DNA of 64,000 nt from contig CP021225.1 in NCBI GenBank assembly GCA_003999685.1, positions 1-64,000 of the forward strand. Direction: 5' to 3'. Source of the stretch: Taiwanofungus camphoratus. Its lineage: Eukaryota; Basidiomycota; Agaricomycetes; Polyporales; Taiwanofungaceae. Below the pieces are notes generated by a model that was not told the DNA's origin, did not search any database, and saw only the letters and a list, made by a program, of their open reading frames with translations. Made by a program: the position numbers and the translations under genes. Below, in pieces: positions 39,221 through 50,853 of this stretch; position 1 is the stretch's first letter; each line of letters opens with the position of its first letter.

Positions 39221-40553
39221 TTATGCCAGGAATGCAACGGCGAACGCAACACCCGCAAGAGTGGCAATCGCGGAAATACGCAGGCTAGCAGCGCCGCCAG
39301 TCTGGGCAGCTGCACCAGTTGCCGACGGACTGCCAGAACCAGAGCGAGTGGCGCCAGTGCCCGAACCTGAATGGGCACCGCTGCTACCTGTTGGTGCAGG
39401 CGTTGCAGCAGAGCCAGAGGCACCGGAGCTGGTGGGCGCAGCGAGGTCGGTATAGAGGTCAGTGGACTGATAGGTACGACAGTTAGAGGTAGCGGGGACG
39501 CTCGGAGTGTAAGGGACGGAAGTAACCGGGCCATTTTCGGGCTGAGAGTAAGTCATGGTAACGCCGTTCGAGACGTACTGTCCAACAGGGGTCATCGAAT
39601 CACCGTCACAAACGACGAACGAGCCGTTTTGCGCAGAGTTCGGGCAGTTGTAGTTGATGCCAATCTCGTCGTAGATGTTGTTGCAAAGACCAACGTTGTT
39701 GGCGCTCGTTTTGGACGGATCACAGATCTTCAGGCACACAAGGCCACTGCCAATGTACCTGAATCAAGTTGCATTAGTTACCAGAAAAAAGTCACTCGAC
39801 TGCGGCCTACTCAGTCCATTCGATAACTTGAGTATAGGAGTTGTTGTTTGTGTTGCCGGTCGGGTATAAGTTAGAGTAAACCATAGCACCAATGGGATTA
39901 CCAAGCTTGTTGACATCATCATAATCAACACCGGCGAGAACAAATCATAATTTGCACAACTCACAAGGTCAGCACCGTGAGGATCAAGCTCCCCTCCAGA
40001 GTCGTTCGCCTGAAGGTTAACGAGGGACTGGTCGATGAAAGCAACAATCATGACATAGTCGGGCGTCGTGATGTGCGTCACACCCTGGAGGGTACCAGCG
40101 GGCATAAGACGGGTGCCGTGACCCTTCTTCGAGCACCACGCGACTTCGTAACCTTCCGATTCTCCAATAGTATCTTGAGGCTTGGGAGACGACCAAAGAC
40201 ACCAGTCTGCAATTGTCGATGTCAGAAACAAATTATATCGAATGAAACAGCATTCAACGCGCCATCAATGCCATTGACGAGCAGGGTCTGGCACCAGGAT
40301 TCCTGGTTCTGGGTCGTCGAGTTACAAATGTTGTAACCTTCCTGGTTACCACGGATGTCACCCGTGGGCTCCACTTTGTAGGGCTACAAGCCAGAGTGAG
40401 ACAGAAGGATAAAGAGAAGTTGTTGCAAAGACTGACGAGGTCACTATAGGCGTAAGTGAAGTCTACGAGGGGTGTAAGAGAGGTAGTCTGGGCAAGAGCA
40501 CCAGAGGTAGCGGCGGCTACGGCCAAAAGAGCGGAAAGAGCGACAGTAGACAT
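39221..40553 (-). CDS. Macrophage activating glycoprotein-like GPI-anchored protein
   Basis: Starts at ATG 40553 with a signal peptide (STVALSALLAVAAATSGALAQ). Several short introns interrupt it. The body includes ESWCQTLLVNGIDD, FCLWSSPKPQDTIGESEG, CSKKGHGTRLMPAGTLQGV and GGELDPHGADL, then a Cys-rich part (VCLKICDPSKTSANNVGLCNNIYDEIG). The C-terminal Ser/Gly/Ala-rich stretch and hydrophobic end (ISAIATLAGVAFAVAFLA) suit a GPI anchor. This matches the Agaricomycete family usually annotated as macrophage activating glycoprotein, a cell-surface protein of unknown native role. Family assignment is from recalled sequence pattern; location is inferred from the two terminal signals. Confidence 0.75.
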
Positions 40554-40998
40554 GGAACGGACACAGAGACGTATGGTAGTTAGGGGGAAGCGGAAAACGA
40601 CGCCGTCTGCGAGAAGGACGAACGAGAAGATGGGTAACAGCATCAACAAACACCCTCATATACCTTCCGGCATTCTCCATTCAAACCCAGATTGGGGCTC
40701 AGTACTTCTCGCCAGCCACATGGCTATTCTTGGCTCTCCACCGCCAGCACACACCCTTGTGATTGGCTCAACCCGTCAGCCTCGAACCGTCGGCAAGGCC
40801 TGCACGCGGTTGTAAAGGGCGCCCGACACTCAAGTTTTCCCGTCTTGCATACGACAAAAATATCCACAGAGCGCAATACATACATGGACAACGATACACA
40901 GAACTCAGGACGACACATGCACAACATAAAGCAGAGACAGTATTTGATACAACACAGGGGCTTGACAGCGTCCGCAGCCCACTTGGCACTCCCACAAC
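40554..40998. other. Intergenic region
   Basis: Promoter side of the glycoprotein gene and 3' side of HOP2. No gene recognised. Confidence 0.5.
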
Positions 40999-42191
40999 TC
41001 ACCTTCGCCGTTTGCCCAGCGCGCTCGCCGGAGAGCAGAATCTTCCGCGTTCAATAGCAGTATGTTCAGCTGTATCAAATTCAATGCCGAGGTCTTCTGC
41101 GAGCTCAGTCGCCTCTTGCGGAGGAATTGCGTCTGTAGCCAGCTGCCAGAAACTATCCAGAAGGGCAACGTTAGCGTCGATCAATAGCGGAAACAATTGA
41201 GTCTTGATATCCCCAAGGACGATGATATCTACTGGGTGCACAAAGTAAGTATGTCTTCAGGACGTACTCGGTGAAGATTTTCTTCCTGCGCATCCACTCC
41301 GCTCTCCACTTGGTCCAGTCCGTATCCAGCTGAGCTAGCTCCGCAGCACAGACGAGAGGAGTGCCAGATTGCAGGGGCCGGAGACGATCGCGGGCCTTTG
41401 CAATCTAACAGCAGTCGTACACATAAGTGTAAACGGTCATTTGGAAACAATTTTCAGTAAGACATTGTTGTGATCAGCGAAATGAAGCGGCTCCGCCGAA
41501 CGGCAGTGTAGATTCTAAATGTTAGCTTACCACAGCTGTGGCCTGATCAAGCTCTATAGCAAGCTCTGCATCCGTGGGAGTGTTCCTCAGCTTCGCCAAC
41601 TCTGTTTCCGAGGAGGTTCCGTCGCAATCTCAGACGGCATACTCTGAAGGCTATCACGCTCACCCGCTGATGCCGCTTTGACCTCGGTCATGAGGACCTT
41701 GTTCTCCTCCTCCATGGTCTTGTACTGTGCTTCCAACGCCGCAAGCTTCTCTGCTGGCATGTCTTCCAGGTTAGCCTGGTTGGCTACGAAGAATGTCGTT
41801 TTTCCTGTTCGCAAATAGCATGTCAGATGTCAGTGGGGCGCACACATAATCATAAGTGCAGACCGTATGTCTTCTGAACGAGCTCGCCCTTCTCTGCGAG
41901 CGTGACAAGTATCTTCTGGGTTGCCGTCTTCGGGACAGCGCCTTTGAGATTCGCGGAGACATCCACGGCACCGAATGGACGATTCATCTGCATGCAACTC
42001 CGTGGAAGGTGCTGTCTCTTACATTCCTGGAAATGAGACTTACCCGTTTGATATATTCGAGGACCTTGTCCTCAGCTTGGCAGAGGTTTAACGCATATAT
42101 GCAATCAAACGGTCATATTATCATCAGACAAACCTTCCTGTCCTTTGAGTACGGGCACTTTAACCTCTAATGCTTTTGTTTTTGCGGACAT
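40999..42191 (-). CDS. HOP2: Homologous-pairing protein 2 (Hop2/TBPIP family)
   Basis: Starts at ATG 42191 (MSAKTKALEVKVPVLKGQE) and continues through short exons: AEDKVLEYIKR, GKTTFFVANQANLEDMPAEK, a coiled coil (LAALEAQYKTMEEENKVLMTEVKAAS), TPTDAELAIELDQATA, and the C-terminal DIKTQLFPLLIDANVALLD...EDLGIEFDTAEH. A winged-helix N-terminus, leucine-zipper-like coiled coil and helical tail are the Hop2 layout. Hop2 with Mnd1 helps Dmc1/Rad51 pair homologous chromosomes in meiosis. It is divergent to the mitochondrial carrier gene, 288 bp away. The C-terminal end (GRFCSPASALGKRR) may hide a last splice. Confidence 0.82.
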
Positions 42192-42479
42192 TGCGACAAG
42201 GTTACGGAGGAAACAATGTAGGAGACGCGCGAAAGCACGGACGCGAATGCGACCACGTGGGGAAATTGCATAATCACGTGGATTCGGTGCTTACTTCTAA
42301 AAGGCTGGTGAGTGGTCGCTGACCTTGGCCAAGGCTGGAGAGGACAACCTACCCCAGACAGCCCCAGATTGCCAAGTGTTTGTTGCCTCTTGATTCGAGA
42401 CCATCTATCCCTTCGACTCTCTTGAATCAAACATTCACTAATTGTGAATCGCATGAACTAGAGCAGGTTGTTTACTCGA
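42192..42479. promoter_or_regulatory. Divergent promoter region between HOP2 and LEU5-like
   Basis: 288 bp separating two start codons on opposite strands, so it must hold both promoters. I see no clear TATA box. Confidence 0.5.
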
Positions 42480-43724
42480 ATGCGTTCCGATGATTCCTCG
42501 AATAAACAGAGCCTACACTACATAGCTCGCTCCGGTATTGCTGGCGGAATCGCTGGTTGTGTGGTATGTATTCGAAATTGTTCACAAGTCTCATATCAGA
42601 TCACGTACATCACTGGTCTCTTAGGCGAAAACAGTTGTTGCTCCTCTCGACAGAGTCAAAATCCTTTTTCAGGCCTCTAATCCAGACTTCCAAAAATATG
42701 CTGGTATATCGTCCACAGTCATCTCCTGTTTTCCCCCTGATTGTGTTCATGCAGGGACGTGGAGCGGTGCTTTTCAAGCGGGAGCCCAGATTTACAAGGA
42801 CAATGGTATACGCGGTTTACTACAGGGTCACTCGGCGACGCTTCTCCGCATATTCCCTTACGCGGCCATCAAGTTCATGGCCTATGATCAGGTTGAAAGT
42901 GTGAGCACTTTTCCGCACGGCTTAGTGTCATGTTTATCTCTCCAATAGATTCTGATGCCAACAAGAGAATCCCAAACAAATTTTCGCCGATTCTCTGCTG
43001 GAGCCATTTCAGGTACGCCATGCACGCTACCACGCAGGCGCTGCCAATCTTTAGCCTGTCTGCAGGAATGATATCTGTATTCTTTACTTATCCCCTCGAA
43101 TTAATCCGCGTCCGTATGGCGTTCCGAACACGTTCTGCATTATCACATGAAATCATTCTACAGAAGACCCGTCATTCATTCGTCGATGCTATTTTACAAA
43201 TCTATCATGAGGGTTCCGTTGTTCGAATGCCTACCTCTTCTCCCAGCGTCATTCCTGAGACTACGAACACTATCTTTACGCGCTTCCCCGTCCTCAAATT
43301 CTATCGCGGCTTTACGGTCACTATCGTTGGCATGATTCCCTATGCTGGTACATCCTTCCTCACCTGGGGTTTCCTTCGTGCCCGTTTTATTCCGCCAGCT
43401 ACCCCGGTTTCAAGCTCTAGCTCATCACAGCAGCCTAGACCAAGACCTACACCTGTTGCAGATCTCACTATCGGTGCTGTTGCAGGCGCGATCTCACAAA
43501 CGGTCTCGTACCCCTTCGAGGTTGTCCGCAGGCGCATGCAAGTTGGTGGTCTCACGCGTCCGGATCGCTGGATGCGTTGGAGCGAGACCGCGCGTGCGGT
43601 ATGGGACGCAGGGGGTTGGCGCGGGTTCTATGTCGGGCTCAGTATTGGATATCTGAAGATTGTCCCGATGACTGCAGTCAGCTTTGCGGTGTGGCAGTGG
43701 GGCAAGAGGGTGCTGGGGGTCTGA
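42480..43724 (+). CDS. LEU5: Mitochondrial carrier, LEU5/SLC25A16 (CoA carrier) type
   Basis: Starts at ATG 42480 ([10 protein letters not shown]); the preceding in-frame codons begin with TTG. Four introns of about 48-60 nt, with donors GTATGT, GTATAT, GTGAGC and GTACGC. The three carrier repeats are seen: [16 protein letters not shown] (PxDxxK/R), [15 protein letters not shown] (PxExxR) and [18 protein letters not shown] (PxExxR), with [24 protein letters not shown] between. Sequence pattern fits the CoA/dephospho-CoA carrier of the inner mitochondrial membrane. The carrier fold is certain; the substrate is inferred from resemblance. Confidence 0.85.
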
Positions 43725-44567
43725 CAGGTGGGAGCCTGGCGATATTGTAATAGGTCGTCATGTATGTACTCTATCATTGCACTGATTGGCATTAACACTT
43801 CTCCCCCTTGCATTTGTTATAAGACTCCCCAGACCTCAGACCTCAAGTTTGTTTCTATCATGGAAATCGAAGTTGCATCGCGGTGCTTCAGTGTTGAACG
43901 TCCTACAGGAGCTAACTTGCGCTACCAATTTCTCTCGAGACTGAGCGCTGTGAGTGAGGAATGAATATAGATGAGTTTTGAAGGTGCTAAGCAGTCACTA
44001 ATCATACTTACTAGTGCTAGTCTTGGTCAGACCTTTCATTATGTTTGCTGACGTCATGGGCGAGATTGTTGGGCCGTCGATATCTACAAGATAGTACATC
44101 ATCTACTACGGTAGATAAATGTGTCGCAGGCATGACAGTCAATGACAAGTCTCATTGATAGCTCTTTCCTCACTCGATTTTCTCTTTCAAACCTATCCTG
44201 CAACGGTGGATGCTGACCTTGACGGAGATGAAGTGGGTTTTGAACAAAAAAACAGTCAGCCTCTTGCGATATTCACTCATTCTTCCATATCTTCCTATCA
44301 TGGACACCTTTCATTTCGGGCTACTATCGCCGCAGACGGCTAGTGTTGACGCGTACGTATCCTGCAGCATCTGATCATCATTCAAGTACAGGTGGACTGC
44401 CGTGCCGGTCTTCTTCGTATGCATCGGCCTTTTTGAAATTGACATGGATATGTCAGCACAAAGCCTTCTCGTTGAATATAAAAGCTCAGTGCAATCTTTA
44501 GAATATTGATTGCTACGCAGCTCGGCGCATAACGCCCTCCAGATTTATTTGGCGCCAATCTGTCACT
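43725..44567. other. Intergenic region
   Basis: 3' flank of the carrier gene and upstream region of the broken reductase copy. No gene recognised. Confidence 0.5.
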
Positions 44568-45861
44568 ATGCCCACTCAGCAAAAGGTTCTTTTGCTCTCC
44601 TCTAAGCAGGGCTCCTTCTTTATTAGTACTGTGGAAGTGCCCAAGCCCGGTCCTGGCGAAATGCTCGTCAAGGTCCATGCCGCCGCCTTAAACCCTACGG
44701 ATTGGAAAATACAAGCGTTCGGCATGTTCATCGATAGTTATCCTGCTATCCTCGGCTTCGACATTGCTGGAACCGTCGAGGAACTCGGCGAGAATGTTAC
44801 CGGCTTCGCTAACGGTGACAGAGTGTGAGTTATCAGCCGTGAGTATTGTCCGAGAGTTGTTATTGATGAGGTCCCGGTAGATTTTCACAAGGCTACTGGG
44901 ACAACAGACAAGCTGCCTTCCAACAATACACTATTGTCCACGCAGACGTGACCGCTAGGGTGACGCTCAGTCTGCCCTTGAAACGCTATTTGCGCATGTC
45001 TGACTTACATTTATCACACAGATACCTCATAATATATCTTTTGAGCAAGCTGCGACTGTTCCAATCGGTCTAGCGACTGCCGCACTGGGTCTTTAGAACG
45101 ACGATGTCAAAACTAGCGCGGGACTTCACCCTGCTTGGGAGGACAGCGGACGAGGAAAGCAAACAGGTAAACCCTTTGTGGTCTTCGGTGGTTCGAGCTC
45201 TGTCGGCCAATACAGTACGCCGTGTAGTTCTGGTGATGTCATCGTTCGATAATTAGTCTTTCGTGTTGTGCATGATAGTGATTACAACTGGCCAAACTGG
45301 CAGGGTTTTCCCCGATCATCGTTACAGCCTCCTTGCGGAACACGACGATTCTCACGCAGTTCGGAGCTACGCACGTCCTTGACCGTCACTTATCAGCGGA
45401 TAACCTGCGGGAAGAGATTGCAAAAATCACATCCCTTCCGATCGATATCATCTACGATGCAATCACAACAGCAGAAACTCAGAACGCGGCGTACGACTTG
45501 CTCGCGCCAGGCGGGTGCCTCGTAGTCACCATCCCAGGTGCAGATCACATTGACCAAGAGAAAAAGAGCCGAGGCAAGGGCAAACGCATTGCACGCGTAT
45601 TTGCGAGCGTAGGTGCTCCTGAGAACCACGCGATGAGTGTGGGTTTGTGCAATAAGTTAGCAATGTTACTGGAAGATGGCACGATCCAAGTACGTCGGTC
45701 GATTGCCTACCTTTGCGTTCAGTGCTAATTCGTCGGGGATCTAGCCAAACCACGTCGAGTTGCTCCCCAACGGGCTAGAGGGTATCATTAGCGGACTGGA
45801 GAAGCTCAAGAGTGGGGTCAGTGCTGTAAAGCTGGTTGCGCGTCCGCAGGAGACCGTCTGA
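44568..45861 (+). pseudogene. Medium-chain (zinc-less ADH/enoyl reductase) reductase, broken copy
   Basis: First of two tandem paralogues. It starts [20 protein letters not shown], with [38 protein letters not shown] (nucleotide-binding) and a C-terminal PNHVELLPNGLEG. Two lesions stand out against the intact neighbour. There is an in-frame TAG at 45094-45096 where the other copy has a Tyr codon after GL. There is also one extra base near 45285, before CAACTGGCCAAA. Splice sites otherwise match the paralogue exon by exon. Readthrough or a different splice cannot be excluded. Confidence 0.7.
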
Positions 45862-46578
45862 TTGTTCCGAGCTATGTGCATGTACTTCTATCATCTATGA
45901 ATGGGTAGCCTGTACCATTTGGAAATACAACGGTCAGGTCTCGAAGCGGGCGCGTGGAAAAGAATGTCGCGTTAGCAGCTTTTGTATTTCTTTTACAGGC
46001 CCATATGTTTAGCTTCTGTTCCTCAGACCTTGGCTTCTTGCGTTGCATTCAATGGCGTGCGTGTGGTGCGTACTGGCGACTGGTTAGGTGTTAGGTTCCT
46101 TGCCTGATGTTGATGATGACATTTTGGCCTTTCTGGCCAGGTTAGAAAGCACTTTCCCAGTGACGGCCTTCGCGGTGGGTCAAACTTAAATTGAGTGACA
46201 CTAGTCTGCCAACGGTTCGATATACACAGTCTATGTCTGTGAGTAAAGCTCGACGATACATATAACATGTCTCGGAGCCGCTTTGGCTCCCGTCTGAAGT
46301 GCTATTCAATGGCAATGGCTGTTCGAGAAACTTCCGGAAATGGGATGCCTCCTCTTACTCATCACATCACCCAGTGCTTACAATAGAGTAGAACGTCCCA
46401 CGCTACGCGATCCCTCTGGCCGCGAGTTATCTTCGCACTCGATATGGCGTCAATATGAGGACAAGGAAAGTCTGACACATAGCTTCTCGGAAGCTAGTGC
46501 TTAAATACCCCCAGTCGTCGTCAACGTTTGCTGAGTCCCAAGGTATCTGCACTACACACAAGTTAGAGCACTATCACT
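45862..46578. other. Intergenic region between the reductase paralogues
   Basis: Contains a CA-rich stretch just before the ATG and a GGCCAGAAAGGCC-type inverted word near 46130. No gene recognised. Confidence 0.45.
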
Positions 46579-47848
46579 ATGCCTGCTCAACAGAAAGCAC
46601 TTGTCCTTACTGCCAAGCAGGGCCCCTTCGCCGTCCAGATTATTGATGTACCCAAGCCCGCATCTGGCGAGCTACTCATCAAGATTCAAGCCACAGCTCT
46701 GAATCCTGTCGACTGGAAGATCCAGGCATACGGAATCTTTATTGAAAAGTTCCCCGCAGTGATTGGCTCAGATATTGCAGGCACAGTGGAGGAGCTCGGC
46801 GAAGGCGTGACCGGATTCGCCAAAGGCGATCGAGTGTGAGACGCGCAGAATGTCAGCGAGAGACAAGGTCTTAATAACCTCCTTCAGTCTCACCCAGGGC
46901 GTGATTGGCGTGAACGAGCATTCAGGTTTCCAGCAGTACACCCTCGGCAATGCCGATGTCACTGCCAAGGTGAGACCGCGCCCGTTCCGTTATATACTAG
47001 CAATGAACGCGCGTTAGATCCCGGATAACATCTCGTTCGAGCAAGCCTCCACTATTCCCTTGGGCCTTGCCACCGCGGCGGTAGGCCTATACTCCAAGAA
47101 CAACGCTGCACTCTCCCCCCCACCTTGGGAAGACGTTGGGCTCACAAAATACAAGAGTCAACCCTTCGTTGTTCTCGGTGGCTCCAGCTCCGTCGGTCAA
47201 TACGGTACGCTCTTGACTCACCTTGATATAGCTCGATACTCAAGTCCCGCCCGGCGAACCCTCAACAGTGATCCAGCTCGCCAAGCTGTCTGGCTTCTCA
47301 CCCCTCATTACCACTGCCTCCCCGCACAATGCTGCCGCCCTCAAGCAGCTTGGTGCAACTCATGTAATTGATCGGAACCTTCCGTTGAGTGTTCTCCTTG
47401 CGGAGGTCTCCAAGATCACATCGGCGCCAGTCACCACAATTTATGACGCTGTCTCTCTGCCGGAAACGCAAAACGCGGGCTACGAGCTTCTCGCGTCTGG
47501 CGGAACACTCGTGCTCGTTCTGCAGGATGCTGTTGACCCAGCGAAGAAGACTGATGACAAGCGTATCACAAACGTGTTTGGCAATGTGAACGTTCCACAG
47601 AACCGCGCCTTTGGTGCAAGCTTGTACTCCAAGTTGACGGAGCTGATTGCACAAGGTTCGATTCGGGTCCGTAGTGTCGATTTCGATATATCAAAGGGCT
47701 GTGATACTGAAGCATAGCTGTTTTTAAACAGCCCAACCACGTCGAAACATTACCAAATGGGCTGGAAGGCATCATTGGGGGCTTGGAAAAGCTCAGAAAA
47801 GGGGTCAGCGCTGTGAAACTCGTCGGGCTGCCACAAAACACAGCGTGA
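46579..47848 (+). CDS. Medium-chain reductase (zinc-binding-dehydrogenase-like), intact copy
   Basis: Five exons from ATG 46579 to TGA 47846-47848. The N-terminal GroES-like domain has VPKPASGELLIKIQATALNPVDWKIQAYG and [14 protein letters not shown]. The nucleotide-binding part has VLGGSSSVGQY, then IQLAKLSGFSPLITTAS and LGATHVIDR. The C-terminus is NHVETLPNGLEGIIGGLEKLRKGVSAVKLV. This is the family of fungal trans-acting enoyl reductases and zinc-less quinone-type oxidoreductases; the real substrate is unknown. It stands in tandem with the broken copy and shares its exon plan, so the pair arose by duplication. Confidence 0.85.
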
Positions 47849-48608
47849 GCGACTAGGCTCCGAAGTTTATATACAACACCTATTGCCAGATCCTGTACAT
47901 GTATTAGTATGTCAAGTCAAAATGTCGCACCAATTGTGTACGCGGAATACGTCTGAGTGTTTGACTTGAAGGTGGGAACGAAGATTGATCTTCCCGACCA
48001 CGTGGATGCCTATGTCCCGCAGGAGAATAACACTGCTTTCTGCAACGTTCACCAATCCTGTGCGCTGTGATTTGAGTAACCATGTCAGAGTCTTCATATT
48101 GTCGCACGTTCACAGGAGCAATCCCAGTGATAAGAAGATCTTATTGTGTCCGACCCAGAGCGTAGGACCCTCACTCCACAGTGATACAGCTGCAGTGAGT
48201 GGCGGAATTGCAACCTCCAAGGTTCCATCATATATCACGTCAAAGTTTGGGCATCTAGGATGTCTACCATGGCTGATGCAACAAAAGCAGCTAAGGGAGG
48301 CAGAGTGGCCTCAATTGGTAGATGCCGGTGTCGCAGCAATGCGGACTGATATTATGTCGCATTTTTGCAGATCCATATTATTGTCTCCAGATGTTGACAG
48401 CCTTTCATCAGAATCGCAAGGGCTCCTCCTTGAACGTGTCTCGTCTCGCACTGCGACTGAACCACGATCCGACTTTTTCACTGTGTGAAGACTGGTAGAA
48501 TGTAGTTACATGTCACATGGCCTCACACTACAATCGGACACCGGTGACTCGGCGTGCGCAGCACACCAAGGCAGTAAGTTGTGTCGCTGGCTACTATTGA
48601 CACCAACG
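47849..48608. other. Intergenic region
   Basis: A plus-strand open stretch (47985-48488) has no recognisable domain. I see nothing else supportable. Confidence 0.45.
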
Positions 48609-50037
48609 ATGACCACTGATAGTGTATACAACTCTGCTAATCCTTCCCAGCCAGTGCTATCCGAAGAATATGTGCAGGAAGCTTTCCATTCGTTTCTCAA
48701 GTCCTCCCTCACTCAGGCGAAGGTAGAGGGTCTACTCCCTGCGAACGTCCTAGCCAGCGCAGAGGGAGACCTTATGATAACCGGTCAGTCGGATTCGTCT
48801 TCTCTCTAGTTCACACTGATCTATGTTTACAGGACCTGCACTATGCCTCTATTTTGCTGCTCTGCGATCCACCACAGATCCACCATCAGTTCCCCTTCCC
48901 AAACGTTCCAAGAGTTCGTCGCCGTCTTTTCAGCTTTCACATGACAACTGCCCCCAAATCTTTCGTCACTTCTGGCTCGTCTGGTCACAGTCCGTTCCAG
49001 AGATCCAAGCTTTAACGCCAGAACATCAGCATGACCTTGCTCGCATAATATGTGGCCTCCCACCCGTATCGCATCCTCCTAACCCGCGTCTGAACGGCAT
49101 TGCAGCTGATTTGAGAGCAGTCGCTATCGAGATTAGCATGCGCCGGACTTTCCAAGATCGCTATGCTAGCGATCTACAAGCGGCTCTGGATGCTGGTTCT
49201 GGTGAGCCGAGAAGGGTCAAAGCGAGCTTTGTGCCTCCACCTGTGTATAATGCGCCCTCACGCCCGAGTTCCACGTCCTTCCCAACGCCCAAATTTTCCC
49301 CGACAATGAGCCCTATCCCTCCTTCCCCGCACTCCCCGCATCCGACAATTCTTACGCCGGATTCTCCCGCAATTGAATTCATTCGCGAAACACTTTACGC
49401 GGCCATAGCAGAGGTCCTCGAGCGCATGCCATCACTGAAACGTATTCTCCCTACCGATCCGACGCGTGTATATTTTGCCTCAGTTGCATTGGCAATTCTA
49501 GACGTCGCCACAAGCTCAGTGACCCGTCCAGACTTACACGGGAAGACGGCAGGAGATGCGTTCTCAGCTAGTGCTGACGAGATACAATCAGAGCCGACGA
49601 TTCACGGTGTACTCGGTCAGTCACTCATACTGTCGCAATGCCCGCATGATCTACGCCCCTTTATGATGGAGCTGTGTTCGATCGGACAAGCTGCAAGGGA
49701 AATGGAGGAGCGAGACAGCGTTGTAACCGTGCAAGCCCTCCAGCGCGGTGAAGAACCGCCGGTGCCTCGGCTCGACCGAGTGCGCGATATCCTTGAGGGT
49801 GGTGTCGGTTATGCGTACGCTCATGGTATCATCGTGCGCCCCGGTGAGAGAAGATCAAACGGATCCGTGCATGATGCACACCTGGCAGATCCGCGCCGTC
49901 GCACGACCTCGACTGAGAATCGCGCTGTGGCGTTCGCCAACCGCATAAATGCACTTGCCCTTGGGATGACCAAGCTACGCGCTTTCAAGGAGAGGCAAGA
50001 CATGGTGTTCAAGGTTCTTGCAGGAGCCGGCGGCTGA
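48609..50037 (+). CDS. Conserved fungal protein of unknown function
   Basis: Two exons (48609-48783, 48833-50037; 49-nt intron GTCAGT...TTACAG) give 459 aa. The N-terminal part is helical (LSEEYVQEAFHSFLKSSLTQAKVEGLLPANV). A segment FRHFWLVWSQSVPEIQALTPEHQHDLARIICG follows, then a Ser/Pro-rich linker and a second helical region (AIEFIRETLYAAIAEVLERMPSLKRIL, YFASVALAILDVATSSV). There is no signal peptide or transmembrane segment. I do not recognise the family. The joined frame and helix-linker-helix organisation support a real gene. Confidence 0.7.
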
Positions 50038-50853
50038 CCGTGACCCGATGGGTACCTTGAATGATGATTGTTGCTCTCTGGTGCATCGTATTTCGCCCTG
50101 TTCGTGAATCGCTGTTTGATTTCCGAGCATATCTCTAGTACATTACATCTAGTTGTATTATTTTCATTCAAATGGATTAATCTTGTGACAACTGAGAAGA
50201 CACAGAAAATCATTGAGACCAGTACAATGCGCGTAGAGAGTTTCAGGGCAGAGACACTCGGAGGATTCTACGTCTCGCTCAAAGAAATGTTCATGCTGCT
50301 CATGACCGAGTCAGCATAGCGCTGCGAACGTACGACTCGCGTTCAGACCGAGCCTCTCGCCACTATGGACCGTCCCCACAGGCAGTCGACTGGACGAACG
50401 CCTCCGGAAGACGGACGAAAGCAAGCGGTCTCTCGCGCCGTGATGAGTGCCATAGCGAGCCGCCTCGCTCACAAGGCGGCGAAATAGCAATAGAAAATCA
50501 CATATGCTCACTGCTTTCTTTTGCGCCAAGTTTGCGACTACGAAGGGGCGGATAGGGAATGATTCGGAGCGGGGGCCGCATGGCGAGCCTCGAGTGTGCG
50601 TAGAGGCCAAACCCGCACGGCCGTCGTGAGGACCGCGGGGGTGACTGCAGACACAGTAGGGAACCTGAGCCTGGAGCAGCCGTGGGCCTGGCAGCGTGTT
50701 TGTGCTCGAGATCATGGCGTTCACAGCTGTGCGCGGACGGTCGGGCGTGATTGATGGGAGATCTCGGGCAAGATAAGATAGCGCCCGGTCCGCCCTCATC
50801 TCTCCTCCTCCGTCTCCTCATCCTTCCACACAGCTCATCCCCTCTCGCCCGCC
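50038..50853. other. Intergenic region
   Basis: 3' flank of the unknown gene and promoter region of the epimerase gene, GC-rich on its right side. No gene recognised. Confidence 0.5.
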
